A stretch of 42,627 nt of DNA from an uncultured Dysgonomonas sp. Its GTDB lineage: Bacteria; Bacteroidota; Bacteroidia; Bacteroidales; Dysgonomonadaceae. This document shows positions 16,080 through 24,722 of the stretch, one piece after another; the stretch's first letter is position 1, and each line of letters opens with the position of its first letter. The stretch is from contig CALKIV010000038.1 in NCBI GenBank assembly GCA_937995835.1, positions 1-42,627 of the forward strand, in the 5' to 3' direction. The notes under the pieces are model-generated. The model was not told where the DNA came from and ran no database searches. It saw nothing but the letters and a program-made list of their open reading frames with translations. A program made the position numbers and the translations under genes.

Positions 16080-16656
16080 AGTTTATCTTGTCTAATAATG
16101 ATATGGTTTGCCCAATTAATGAATGTTTGTTATCATTAACAATGACAAAGTCAGAAAGTTCTTTCTTTTCTTCATCGGGCATCTGACTATTTATTCTGCT
16201 TAAAATTTTGTCTTTAGGTGTATTATCCCGTTTCATCGCTCTTTCTATTCTCATTTCCAGTGGGGTGTAAACTGTGATTTTTTTATCAACAAATTTATAA
16301 AAACCCGATTCGAACATGATTGCTGATTCTATGGCGACAACTTTTTTGTCTTTGTTTTTCTTTACCCATTCATCAAAATCATTTCTGACCTCTGGATGAA
16401 TAATGGCATTCACTTTTGTCAAATTTTCTTCATTGCCAAAAATGAGTGATGCCAACAAGGGTTTGTTTAGCTTGTCCTCTTGATAAAGTTCTCTACCAAA
16501 TAGCTTAATGAGCTTTTCGCGAACAGTGGGAGATGTGTCTGTTATTCTTTTACTTTCAATATCGGCGATGTATACGGGGATATCAAGAAGGTGTAAGATA
16601 TTAGTAACAGTTGTTTTACCGCTACCTATGCCTCCTGTTATGCCTAAGATTATCAT
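16072..16656 (-). CDS. coaE: Dephospho-CoA kinase
   Basis: A 194-residue P-loop kinase for the final step of coenzyme A synthesis, ATP-dependent phosphorylation of the 3'-OH of dephospho-CoA. The P-loop is GITGGIGSGKTTV at the N-terminus. The substrate segment is HPEVRNDFDEW, and the lid arginines lie in RIERAMKRDN. It follows ybbR with a 2-base gap and overlaps carbonic anhydrase by 8 bases, in an order often seen in Bacteroidales (nusB-yajC-ybbR-coaE). Confidence 0.95.
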   Translation of the reverse strand: MIILGITGGIGSGKTTVTNILHLLDIPVYIADIESKRITDTSPTVREKLIKLFGRELYQEDKLNKPLLASLIFGNEENLTKVNAIIHPEVRNDFDEWVKKNKDKKVVAIESAIMFESGFYKFVDKKITVYTPLEMRIERAMKRDNTPKDKILSRINSQMPDEEKKELSDFVIVNDNKHSLIGQTISLLDKINYD

Positions 16657-16658
16657 TT

Positions 16659-17648
16659 TTATTGCTTTTGTTCTAAGATAAACTCTACTTCACTAGGTTC
16701 AGGCAGTTGTGTTCTTACAAAATCTGGAGCTTCAATAATTCTGATCGGTATTGAAGAGGTGTGCAGATCTTGTATATCTTTATAATCTACTTGTATCTTA
16801 AAGTCGTTGCTTTCTATTAAGTTATAGCGTTTAAGTCCGACGAAGAATGGTACTGTAACTTCTGAAGGGAAGAATATGATGTCCAAGTCATCAGGCAGGT
16901 TTAGACATTCTATCGCCACTTTCACTTCTTTGATCAAGAATTTGTCTACGGGAATGTCAATACGCACCTTTTGGGGTTTAAAGTCTATTCCTTTAACGGT
17001 TTTCAATTCTATATCTATTGCTTGGTTGCCTTTAACATCTAGGATGGTATCTTTGGATGTGTAGGCATAGTGGAGTTCGTCTAGTGCTGCTTTAGAACCA
17101 TAAGCAATGATGGTGTCTGGAAAAATAGAAACATCGCCATCTAGTTGATATCCTGCCGACAATTGGATGTGTCCATCGAAGATAACCGGTATCTTTCGTA
17201 CGGATACTTTGTTATAGGCATACGAAATATAATTGGGATAAAAACTGATTAGTTCTGAATTTGGTAGCAATTCGGCACGAATAAGCTGTTCTAATTCCTG
17301 CGATTGAATGATGTTTTTGTCTGGTGATTGCTTGATGATTATGCCTAAATCTATAGTGATAGAATCGTCACTCTTAGTGGCATATTTGAGAATGGAAGAG
17401 CCTAGGTCTTTGATGTCAACTTCCACTTTTTCGGGTAAGTTATGTTCAAAGAGTATTTCTTCCGAAACGTTTTTGTACTTTATGGGTATAGACAATTTGA
17501 ACACTATTTTTTGCGAGTATATTTGCATTACCCAAAAAATAATGGCCAAAATGAGAAAAAATAAAAAAGTCAGATTCTTTCTCCATGATATTTTCTTGAA
17601 AAAGAATCTGAACTTTTCTTTTATTATGCTATAAATATCAGTACTCAT
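16659..17648 (-). CDS. YbbR-like domain protein
   Basis: A 329-residue protein with one N-terminal transmembrane helix (about 23-45) and an extracytoplasmic part made of YbbR-type beta domains. Recognisable repeats include VSEEILFEHNLPEKVEVDIK and VSVRKIPVIFDG. In Firmicutes YbbR (CdaR) regulates the di-adenylate cyclase CdaA; no cyclase gene is adjacent here, so that role cannot be transferred. It lies between yajC (29-base gap) and coaE (2-base gap). Confidence 0.85.
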   Translation of the reverse strand: MSTDIYSIIKEKFRFFFKKISWRKNLTFLFFLILAIIFWVMQIYSQKIVFKLSIPIKYKNVSEEILFEHNLPEKVEVDIKDLGSSILKYATKSDDSITIDLGIIIKQSPDKNIIQSQELEQLIRAELLPNSELISFYPNYISYAYNKVSVRKIPVIFDGHIQLSAGYQLDGDVSIFPDTIIAYGSKAALDELHYAYTSKDTILDVKGNQAIDIELKTVKGIDFKPQKVRIDIPVDKFLIKEVKVAIECLNLPDDLDIIFFPSEVTVPFFVGLKRYNLIESNDFKIQVDYKDIQDLHTSSIPIRIIEAPDFVRTQLPEPSEVEFILEQKQ

Positions 17649-17677
17649 AGCTTATTTGTGCTGAATTGTTCGATTAT

Positions 17678-17995
17678 TTAGCTGTTTTGTGTGTTGTCAG
17701 CTGATGCAAAAACAGATGATTTTTCTATTACGATTCTAGTGTTTTCTGCAATTTCTAATGTGAAAGTATTATCTTTTACTTCTTTCACTTTGCCATGAAT
17801 TCCACCTGCTGTAACCACTTTGTCGCCCACTGCGATTGCATTGCGCGCTTCTTGCATTTTCTTTTGTTTCTTTTGTTGTGGTCTGATCATAAAGAAATAC
17901 ATGATTGCAAATAGAGCAACCATCATAATGATGAAGCTATAATCTCCTCCTGGCATACCACCTGTACCGTCTAATAGAACACTTAATAAACTCAT
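17678..17995 (-). CDS. yajC: Preprotein translocase subunit YajC
   Basis: This 105-residue inner-membrane protein associates with SecDF/YidC. One transmembrane helix lies at about 20-37, followed by the family motif MIRPQQKKQKK. A small beta domain follows, with VGDKVVTAGGIHGKVKEVKD, typical of YajC. The length matches the family. A TATATTTG promoter element lies 60 bases upstream, so it may begin the six-gene operon that ends with znuC. Confidence 0.95.
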   Translation of the reverse strand: MSLLSVLLDGTGGMPGGDYSFIIMMVALFAIMYFFMIRPQQKKQKKMQEARNAIAVGDKVVTAGGIHGKVKEVKDNTFTLEIAENTRIVIEKSSVFASADNTQNS

Positions 17996-18055
17996 GTTTT
18001 TATAAATTATATTTTTTATTCAATCAATTTCAATCCCTCAAAATTGCTAATTCTA

Positions 18056-18063
18056 CAAATATA
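18056..18063 (-). promoter_or_regulatory. -7 promoter element TATATTTG of the yajC operon
   Basis: On the minus strand TATATTTG fits TAnnTTTG and is 60 bases before the yajC ATG. The closest -33-like element is ATTG with only 16 bases spacing, so the promoter is tentative. Confidence 0.45.
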
Positions 18064-18106
18064 TAAATATTTCTCTTGCCAATGAGGCTAGAGTTTATAT
18101 TAAACT

Positions 18107-19033
18107 TTATTTTTTGAGGAGTTTTTTACTTTCTTTTAACTCTTTCACTACAGCATCTAATATTCCATTGATAAATGATGAACTTTTGGCTGTACTGTAG
18201 CTCTTAGCAATATTGATATACTCGTTGAGCGATACACTAATCGGAATAGAAGGGCAAGTCATGATTTCGGCAATAGCTATTTGCATGATTACCATGTCCA
18301 TCTGAGCAATTCTCTCTGATTCCCAGTTGACTGTGTACTTCTCTATAATATTCCAATATTCCTTTGCGTTTAGCATTGTGTTTCGCAACAAGTCTGAAGC
18401 ATAGTCGCTGTCTTCTTCGTCTCTGAACATGGGAAGTAATTCTTGATATTCTCCGTTGGATTCGTCAAATTGTTTGATTGTTTTCAACACAAAAGACTCA
18501 ACGATCTCAATGTCATCGTTCCAATAGATGCTTTCATCTTCCAAGATAGAGTCAAGCTCCTCGTTGGCTGTAATAAACTGTTTGAAAGCTTTTCTCCAAA
18601 AATCTTTATCGACATCATAAGTTCTGTCTATTTGCTGACAGTACTCTTTGTATAGGTCAGATTCGAGGATCTCGCCAAGCAAGGTTCTCACAAATGAATC
18701 ATGGTTGCTCCACAAGAATGGTCTGTCCTTGATATATTTGTTAAAACGAAGATTGCTACGAAGTTGCAACATGAATTTGTTGTCTAGCAACTGAGTGTCT
18801 GGATTTAGATCTTGCTCTGAGGGCAGAAGTTTAGATTTTCTTTGCTCAATTCTTCTGTCATACTCGTCTGTTAGTTCGAGGATCAGAAGGAGAAAATAAT
18901 GATAAAGATCATAAGACTTTTGTAAGCTGAAAAACAATTCTGTTTCAGCTTTTTTTAGATCCATAGATTCTCTCTGGCTCCAAGAGAAGAATATCTGAAG
19001 GATACGAATACGTATAAGAACTCTGTTAATCAT
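18107..19033 (-). CDS. nusB: Transcription antitermination protein NusB
   Basis: At 308 residues this is the long NusB of Bacteroidota; the E. coli protein is about 139. The N-terminus INRVLIRIRILQIFFSW carries the arginine-rich RNA-binding start. The helical NusB core returns in the C-terminal half, with QMDMVIMQIAIAEIMTCPSI and the conserved SLNEYINIAKSYSTAKSSSF block ending in FINGILD. It joins NusA, NusG and S10 on boxA RNA of ribosomal operons. It is upstream of yajC on the same strand, as in related genomes. Confidence 0.93.
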   Translation of the reverse strand: MINRVLIRIRILQIFFSWSQRESMDLKKAETELFFSLQKSYDLYHYFLLLILELTDEYDRRIEQRKSKLLPSEQDLNPDTQLLDNKFMLQLRSNLRFNKYIKDRPFLWSNHDSFVRTLLGEILESDLYKEYCQQIDRTYDVDKDFWRKAFKQFITANEELDSILEDESIYWNDDIEIVESFVLKTIKQFDESNGEYQELLPMFRDEEDSDYASDLLRNTMLNAKEYWNIIEKYTVNWESERIAQMDMVIMQIAIAEIMTCPSIPISVSLNEYINIAKSYSTAKSSSFINGILDAVVKELKESKKLLKK

Positions 19034-19063
19034 TTTTTATTATGATATAATTTTTTTCGAACA

Positions 19064-19071
19064 CAAAAGTA
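19064..19071 (-). promoter_or_regulatory. -7 promoter element TACTTTTG of nusB
   Basis: On the minus strand TACTTTTG fits TAnnTTTG, 30 bases before the nusB start. The -33 element is unclear. Confidence 0.43.
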
Positions 19072-19106
19072 ACCAATATTTCAAACATTCTTCTACATTT
19101 AAACTT

Positions 19107-19114
19107 TATATTTG
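19107..19114 (+). promoter_or_regulatory. -7 promoter element TATATTTG of cmk-ispH
   Basis: TATATTTG fits TAnnTTTG and lies 74 bases before the cmk ATG, back to back with the nusB element 36 bases away. No clear -33 element. Confidence 0.45.
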
Positions 19115-19188
19115 TAGCAGTTTATTTTTTCTGTAGATGTTTTAAGGCATAAAACAGAAATTATATATTGATTATAATCTAAATAGAA

Positions 19189-19890
19189 ATGAATAAAATT
19201 ATTGTAGCAATCGATGGATTCTCTTCTTGTGGTAAAAGTACAATGGCAAAAGATTTGGCCGGTAAAATTGGCTACCTCTATGTAGATAGTGGTGCGATGT
19301 ATAGGGCTGTCACCTTATATAGTATGCAGAAGGGCTGGATTGATCAAGATGGCAAATTGGATGAAGAAGCTCTGAAATTGCACATGGATGATATAAATAT
19401 TGAGTTTAGATTTAATAAAGATATTCAGAGGTCTGAGACTTATCTGAATGGAGAGAATGTGGAGCAGCAGATTCGTAATATGGAGGTATCGGGCTATGTC
19501 AGCATGGTTAGTGCTGTGGCTTTCGTACGTCACTTTGTAGATGAGTTGTTGCACAAGATCAGTGAAGAAAAGGGAGTGGTGATGGACGGACGAGATATCG
19601 GAACCGCAGTTTTTCCGAATGCTGAACTGAAAATATTCGTCACTGCACAGCCTGAGATTAGGGCACAACGTCGATTAGACGAATTGAGGGCAAAAGGAGA
19701 CAACAAAACATCGTTGGAAGATGTTCTATATAATATTGAACAAAGAGACCACTCGGATCAGAACAGAACGGAGAGTCCTTTGCGAAAGGCAGATGATGCC
19801 ATAGAGCTAGATAACTCGTATATGACCATTGAGCAACAAATGCAATGGTTACTTGAACATTTTAATAACAAAACAGTAAATAGAACATGA
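19189..19890 (+). CDS. cmk: Cytidylate kinase
   Basis: A 233-residue kinase converting CMP/dCMP to the diphosphates with ATP. The P-loop is AIDGFSSCGKSTMAKDLA at the N-terminus. The substrate block YVDSGAMYRAVT and the MDGRDIGTAVFPNAELKIF block are typical, and the lid is RRLDELRAKGD. The tail ENLIKERDHSDQNRTESPL-like region (QRDHSDQNRTESPL) is also conserved. The last 4 bases overlap ispH, indicating coupled translation. Confidence 0.95.
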   Translation: MNKIIVAIDGFSSCGKSTMAKDLAGKIGYLYVDSGAMYRAVTLYSMQKGWIDQDGKLDEEALKLHMDDINIEFRFNKDIQRSETYLNGENVEQQIRNMEVSGYVSMVSAVAFVRHFVDELLHKISEEKGVVMDGRDIGTAVFPNAELKIFVTAQPEIRAQRRLDELRAKGDNKTSLEDVLYNIEQRDHSDQNRTESPLRKADDAIELDNSYMTIEQQMQWLLEHFNNKTVNRT

Positions 19891-20783
19891 AAATAGAGAA
19901 TATGAAAGTCGAAATCGATGCTAAGTCAGGATTTTGCTTTGGAGTGGTGAATGCTATAAAGAAAGCAGAAGAGGAGTTGAGCAAAGGTGGAGTACTCTAT
20001 TGTTTGGGTGATATTGTCCATAATAACTTGGAAGTGGACAGATTGGAAAAGTTGGGTATGATTACCATCAATCATGATGAATTTAGGGAGCTTAAAAATG
20101 CTCGTGTATTGCTAAGAGCACATGGTGAGCCGCCTTCAACATACGAAATAGCAAAAGAGAATAATATCGAAATCATCGATGCTTCTTGTCCGGTGGTGCT
20201 TCGTTTGCAGAAACGTATTCATGATAAATATGAGCAGGAAAAAAATGATGATACGCAAATTGTGATTTATGGAAAGAAAGGTCATGCCGAAGTGAAAGGT
20301 CTTCTAGGGCAAACTGATTCCAATGCAATTGTGATAGAAGGAGAGGCTGATTTCGATTTGCTTGATTTTTCAAAAAACATCTGTCTATTTTCTCAAACAA
20401 CGAAACCTCTTGATGGATTCGGACATATAATAGAACAGATAAAGAAAAAAATGGAAGGCGATGCGCAGTTTGAGTACTTTGACACCATTTGTCGTCAAGT
20501 TTCTAATCGCATTCCTAACATTAAAGAATTTGTATTGAAGCATGATATCATATTCTTTGTGGCAGGAGAGAAAAGCTCTAATGGGCAGGTGCTCTATCAA
20601 GAATGTAAGAAATACAATCCAAAATCATATTTTATCTCCAGTGTGTCGGAGCTTGATTTAAGCCTCATAGATAAAGATTCATCTATTGGAGTTTGTGGAG
20701 CTACTTCTACGCCAAAATGGCAGATGGAACAGGTGGAGGCTAAGATAAATGAAATAAGAGGATCGGATAATTTTAGTAAATAA
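19887..20783 (+). CDS. ispH: 4-hydroxy-3-methylbut-2-enyl diphosphate reductase
   Basis: IspH (LytB) is the final MEP-pathway enzyme, making IPP and DMAPP from HMBPP with a [4Fe-4S] cluster. The three cluster cysteines appear in SGFCFGV, DASCPVV and DTICRQVSNR. The catalytic Glu lies in KKGHAEVKGLLGQ. The protein has 298 residues. The first ATG (19887) overlaps the cmk stop; a second in-frame ATG at 19902 (MKVEIDAKSG) is an alternative start. The cmk-ispH order is common in Bacteroidota. Confidence 0.95.
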   Translation: MKIENMKVEIDAKSGFCFGVVNAIKKAEEELSKGGVLYCLGDIVHNNLEVDRLEKLGMITINHDEFRELKNARVLLRAHGEPPSTYEIAKENNIEIIDASCPVVLRLQKRIHDKYEQEKNDDTQIVIYGKKGHAEVKGLLGQTDSNAIVIEGEADFDLLDFSKNICLFSQTTKPLDGFGHIIEQIKKKMEGDAQFEYFDTICRQVSNRIPNIKEFVLKHDIIFFVAGEKSSNGQVLYQECKKYNPKSYFISSVSELDLSLIDKDSSIGVCGATSTPKWQMEQVEAKINEIRGSDNFSK

Positions 20784-20795
20784 TAAGGCTCTGGT

Positions 20796-20827
20796 TTTGT
20801 TCAGGTCGCATTATTAAATTATCTTTG
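20796..20827 (+). promoter_or_regulatory. Bacteroidota promoter of pfkA
   Basis: TTTG (20796-20799) and TATCTTTG (20820-20827) are 20 bases apart, an exact consensus pair. The -7 element is 67 bases before the pfkA ATG. Confidence 0.7.
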
Positions 20828-20894
20828 GTCGACATTTTAGAAAGCAGGTACCAATGCTAGTGTTTTGGTATAAATGTAAAATAGAATAAAAAGT

Positions 20895-21875
20895 ATGGCG
20901 AACATCAATTGTATCGGTATTCTTACATCAGGAGGTGATGCCCCGGGAATGAACGCTGCTATTCGTGCAGTGACTAGGACAGCCTTATTTAATGGGATGC
21001 AGGTTAAAGGAATCATGAGAGGGTATAGAGGTCTTATATATGATGAGATTGTGCCTTTCAAGTCCGAAAGTGTTAGTAACATTGTGCAACAAGGAGGTAC
21101 AATACTCAAGACTGCTCGTAGTCAGGAGTTTACTATGCCTGATGGACGCAAGATTGCTGCAGAGGCATTACGTAGAGAAGGGATTGATGCTTTGGTGGTG
21201 ATTGGTGGTGACGGTTCGTTGACCGGTGCACGCATTTTTGCTCAGGAGCATAATATTCCTATCGTCGGACTTCCGGCAACTATCGATAATGACTTGTTTG
21301 GAACGGATTTGACTATTGGTTATGATACTGCTCTGAATACAATTATGGATGCCGTTGACAAGATACGTGATACTGCAAGTTCGCATGAGCGCTTATTTAT
21401 CATCGAAGTGATGGGACGTGAATGTGGATATTTGGCGATGAATGGTGCTATTGCTTGTGGAGCAGAAGCTGCCATTGTACCCGAGATGATGAGTGGGCAC
21501 GATCAATTGGCGGATTTGATCAGTTCAGGATTCCGTAAAACGAAAAATAGTAGCCTTGTTTTGGTTACCGAAGGAGATAAAACAGGTGGTGCTATGGCAT
21601 TGGCTGACCGTGTGAAAACCGAGTTTCCTCAATACGATGTCCGTGTGTCTATCTTAGGACACGTGCAACGTGGAGGTTCGCCTACAGCTAGTGATAGAAT
21701 CTTAGCAAGTAGGATGGGGGCTGCCGCGATAGATGCTCTGTTAGACGATCAGCGGAATGTGATGATTGGTATCGAGCATGATAAAATTACTTATGTGCCA
21801 TTTTCAAAAGCAATCAAGAAAAACAAACCTTTCCAAGAAGATTTGATGCGAGTATTGAAGATGCTATCTATTTAA
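20895..21875 (+). CDS. pfkA: ATP-dependent 6-phosphofructokinase
   Basis: A 326-residue group A PFK phosphorylating fructose 6-phosphate. The phosphate-binding start is ILTSGGDAPGMNAAIR. The GGDGSLTGA motif binds ATP: the Gly-Gly-Asp-Gly form points to ATP rather than pyrophosphate as donor. The catalytic block is PATIDNDLFGTDLTIGYDTA, and the substrate block is EVMGRECGYLA. The LGHVQRGGSPTASDR segment is also conserved. It has its own promoter and a strong terminator. Confidence 0.96.
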   Translation: MANINCIGILTSGGDAPGMNAAIRAVTRTALFNGMQVKGIMRGYRGLIYDEIVPFKSESVSNIVQQGGTILKTARSQEFTMPDGRKIAAEALRREGIDALVVIGGDGSLTGARIFAQEHNIPIVGLPATIDNDLFGTDLTIGYDTALNTIMDAVDKIRDTASSHERLFIIEVMGRECGYLAMNGAIACGAEAAIVPEMMSGHDQLADLISSGFRKTKNSSLVLVTEGDKTGGAMALADRVKTEFPQYDVRVSILGHVQRGGSPTASDRILASRMGAAAIDALLDDQRNVMIGIEHDKITYVPFSKAIKKNKPFQEDLMRVLKMLSI

Positions 21876-21890
21876 TATTGTATAAAAGAC

Positions 21891-21930
21891 AAAGAACTCA
21901 TAGTTTTAATTAATTATGAGTTCTTTTTTT
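21891..21930 (+). terminator. Intrinsic terminator of pfkA
   Basis: A 12-bp perfect stem (21891-21902 with 21915-21926) with a 12-base AT-rich loop is followed by a T run to 21930. Confidence 0.8.
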
Positions 21931-21960
21931 AATAAGGGCGGTTTATTCCAAGCGTTTTTG

Positions 21961-21968
21961 TATTTTTG
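21961..21968 (+). promoter_or_regulatory. -7 promoter element TATTTTTG of the dCMP deaminase operon
   Basis: TATTTTTG fits TAnnTTTG. It covers an in-frame TTG at 21966, so the upstream start cannot be used from this promoter and the ATG at 22002 is preferred. Confidence 0.45.
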
Positions 21969-22001
21969 TTATCGCTCACTCAAAAAAAAGAGAAAGCATA
22001 T

Positions 22002-22436
22002 ATGGAGAAAGATAAGCAAGTAATATTAGACGAAAGATATATTAGGATGGCTTCAATTTGGGCAGAAAACTCATATTGCAAGCGTCGTAAAGTCGGAGCT
22101 TTATTGGTCAAAGACAAAATGATCATTTCTGATGGATATAACGGTACACCTGCCGGATTCGAGAATATCTGTGAAGACGACAGTAATGTTACTAAACCAT
22201 ATGTTTTGCATGCCGAGGCTAATGCCATTACTAAAGTGGCCAGATCTAACAATAGCAGCTTGGATGCAACGATGTATGTAACTTGTTCTCCTTGTATCGA
22301 ATGTGCAAAACTAATAATACAGGCTGGTATCAATAGGGTGGTTTATAGCCAACAATACAGAGTTACTGATGGTGTAGACTTGCTGCAAAGGGCTGGCATT
22401 GAAGTCGTGTACATAGAAATAGACGAACAAAAGTAA
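22002..22436 (+). CDS. dCMP deaminase family protein
   Basis: Starting at the ATG at 22002 gives a 144-residue zinc-dependent deaminase that should convert dCMP to dUMP for thymidylate synthesis. The zinc motifs are LHAEANAI (His ligand and catalytic Glu) and the later SPCIECAKLI (two Cys ligands). The segment CKRRKVGALLVKD and the NGTPAGFENICED loop are typical of ComEB/dCMP deaminases. It is 7 bases upstream of the protease gene and heads the operon. Confidence 0.9.
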   Translation: MEKDKQVILDERYIRMASIWAENSYCKRRKVGALLVKDKMIISDGYNGTPAGFENICEDDSNVTKPYVLHAEANAITKVARSNNSSLDATMYVTCSPCIECAKLIIQAGINRVVYSQQYRVTDGVDLLQRAGIEVVYIEIDEQK

Positions 22437-22443
22437 GATTTAA

Positions 22444-24156
22444 ATGAATAATACACATTGGGATAAGCCTGAAAACGAAGATAGAGGAGATATTTCTTCT
22501 CCTAAAAAGTCGAAAATATTCATTTGGCTTCCGTTGATAATAGCTTTAAGCATCGCAATTGGCATTTTTGTAGGAAATGCCTTCATGCGTTATGACACAG
22601 GCGGAAGTTTGCGACCACTATTCAAGAAGAACACTACTAAGTTAGATGCCTTGTTCGATTATATGAACAAAGCCTATGTAGATACAGTCAATATTGATGC
22701 AATAGTAGAAGAGGCTATGCCTACGATCATTTCTACACTAGATCCGCATTCGGCCTATATTACAGCCGAGGATATGCAAAGTGTGGGTACTGAATTGGAA
22801 GGACACTTTGGTGGCATTGGTGTTGAGTTTATGATACAAGAAGATACCATCTTCATCGTCAATGTTACTGTTGGAGGACCTTCGGAAGCAATGGGTATTA
22901 TGGCTGGTGATAGAATTGTGACTGTTAATGATAGTGTATTTGCTGGTATCGGTCTGAATAACACTAAGGTGATGAAAACGCTCAGAGGGGTGATGGGTAC
23001 AAAAGTGAAAATTGGGATAAAGAGAAGTACAAGCCCCGATATCTTGAACTTCGATCTGACCAGAGGTTCTGTTCCGGTGTCTAGCATCGATGCCTCTTAC
23101 ATGATTGAAGATTTTATCGGTTATATCAAGATCTCAAAATTTGCCATCACAACATATAACGAGTTTATTTCAGCTGTGGCGAAATTAAAAAATCAAGGAG
23201 CAAAATCATTCATCATAGATTTACAAGGAAATACTGGTGGTTATCTTGCTGCGGCAAACCTTCTGACTAATGAGTTCTTGCATTCAGGAGATTTGATCGT
23301 ATACACCGAAGGAAGAGCCTATCCACGTGAAAATTTTGTAGCCAACGGCACAGGGGCATGTAAAGAAGATGAAGTTGTAGTTCTGATAGACGAGGGTTCT
23401 GCTTCAGCAAGCGAGATTTTCTCAGGAGCTATTCAAGATCATGACAGAGGACTGATCGTTGGACGTCGTTCTTTTGGAAAAGGATTAGTGCAAAATCAAC
23501 ATGAGTTCAGCGATGGATCAGCAATCCGATTGACTATTGCTCGTTACCATACACCTTCAGGTAGATGTATTCAAAAACCATACGTGAGGGGTAAAAAAGA
23601 TGATTATGACTACGATATTGTAGAAAGATATAATCGAGGAGAATTTTTCAATCGTGACAGCATGAAGGTAGACAACTTGCCAATATTCTACACTAAGGCA
23701 GGACGTCCCGTATATGGCGATGATGGTGTTATGGCAGATGTATTTGTACCTCGTGATACTGTCGGAATCAACGCATATTCTATTAAAATATTTAATTCGG
23801 GTGCTTTGCGTGAATACGCATTTAAGTATAGCGAGAAAAATAAGGAAAAATTGAAGGCTATGCAGGATTGGCAAACGGCTTATCAGTATTTGACCAGCCA
23901 ACCACTTGTTGAGCAACTGGTGGCTTATGGCGAAACTAAAAAGATTAGTAGACGACCGGTCCTTATCCAAGAGGCTTATCCAATGATGAAATCGCAGTTA
24001 GAAGGACTGATTCTTAGAAACGTTTTCAATGCAGGCTTTTTTGAAGTTATCCAGAAAGATGACCCAATGATCAATAAAGCTGTGGAGTTGATAAAGCAAG
24101 GAAAGGCTACTCCAGATGCTGTTGCCGAAGAATTATATATGCTTAATAATCGGTAA
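22444..24156 (+). CDS. ctpA: C-terminal processing peptidase, S41 family
   Basis: A 570-residue periplasmic serine protease anchored by an N-terminal helix (about 27-46). A short helical segment and a PDZ domain (about 95-180, with HFGGIGVEFM and GIMAGDRIVTVND) follow. The S41 domain has the catalytic serine in EGSASASEIF (Ser321) and lysine in RRSFGKGLVQ (Lys346), 25 residues apart as in Tsp/Prc. The C-terminal 150 residues form an extra helical region. It should trim or degrade periplasmic proteins from their C-termini. The next gene starts 2 bases after its stop codon. Confidence 0.93.
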   Translation: MNNTHWDKPENEDRGDISSPKKSKIFIWLPLIIALSIAIGIFVGNAFMRYDTGGSLRPLFKKNTTKLDALFDYMNKAYVDTVNIDAIVEEAMPTIISTLDPHSAYITAEDMQSVGTELEGHFGGIGVEFMIQEDTIFIVNVTVGGPSEAMGIMAGDRIVTVNDSVFAGIGLNNTKVMKTLRGVMGTKVKIGIKRSTSPDILNFDLTRGSVPVSSIDASYMIEDFIGYIKISKFAITTYNEFISAVAKLKNQGAKSFIIDLQGNTGGYLAAANLLTNEFLHSGDLIVYTEGRAYPRENFVANGTGACKEDEVVVLIDEGSASASEIFSGAIQDHDRGLIVGRRSFGKGLVQNQHEFSDGSAIRLTIARYHTPSGRCIQKPYVRGKKDDYDYDIVERYNRGEFFNRDSMKVDNLPIFYTKAGRPVYGDDGVMADVFVPRDTVGINAYSIKIFNSGALREYAFKYSEKNKEKLKAMQDWQTAYQYLTSQPLVEQLVAYGETKKISRRPVLIQEAYPMMKSQLEGLILRNVFNAGFFEVIQKDDPMINKAVELIKQGKATPDAVAEELYMLNNR

Positions 24157-24158
24157 TA

Positions 24159-24713
24159 ATGGATCTGACGAAGGAGAAAAATAAGCTAAGAGAAAAAATA
24201 GCAAGCCTTAAAAAAGGATTTTCAGCTGAAGAGCTCTTGTTTAAGTCTACAGAAGTGATGGATGTCGTGGAGATAACAGGAGTCTTTCAGGAGGCTAAGA
24301 ATATATTTATATACCACAGTATGCTCGACGAAGTGAATACTGTGGAGTTTATCAAAAAGTGGTGGGGGCAAAAACAATTTTACCTACCAGTGACAAGCAA
24401 ATCTGAAATTAATTTCAAAAAATATACAGCAGATACACAATTGCAACGTTCTGCTTATGGAATTTATGAGCCAGAGGGAGAGGATTTTACGGATTATAAA
24501 AAGATAGATCTTATCATCGTGCCAGGAGTTGCATTCGACAGAATGCAAAATCGAATGGGATATGGTAAAGGTTATTATGACCGCTTCTTACCTAAAGTTA
24601 AAGCTCCAAAGCTCGGTGTTTGTTTCGACTTTCAGTTGTTAGACAGACTTCCGACAGGTAATGATGATGTAAAAATGGATTATGTCGTCTCGGAGAATGA
24701 TCTTATCTGGTAG
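24159..24713 (+). CDS. 5-formyltetrahydrofolate cyclo-ligase
   Basis: This 184-residue enzyme uses ATP to convert 5-formyl-THF to 5,10-methenyl-THF. The C-terminal signature is complete: IVPGVAFDRMQNRMGYGKGY followed by YDRFLP. The N-terminal KNKLREKIAS and the IYHSMLDEVNT segment fit the YgfA/MTHFS fold. It is in tight order after the protease gene and 9 bases before the NlpC/P60-like gene. Confidence 0.93.
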   Translation: MDLTKEKNKLREKIASLKKGFSAEELLFKSTEVMDVVEITGVFQEAKNIFIYHSMLDEVNTVEFIKKWWGQKQFYLPVTSKSEINFKKYTADTQLQRSAYGIYEPEGEDFTDYKKIDLIIVPGVAFDRMQNRMGYGKGYYDRFLPKVKAPKLGVCFDFQLLDRLPTGNDDVKMDYVVSENDLIW

Positions 24714-24722
24714 CTAGCAATA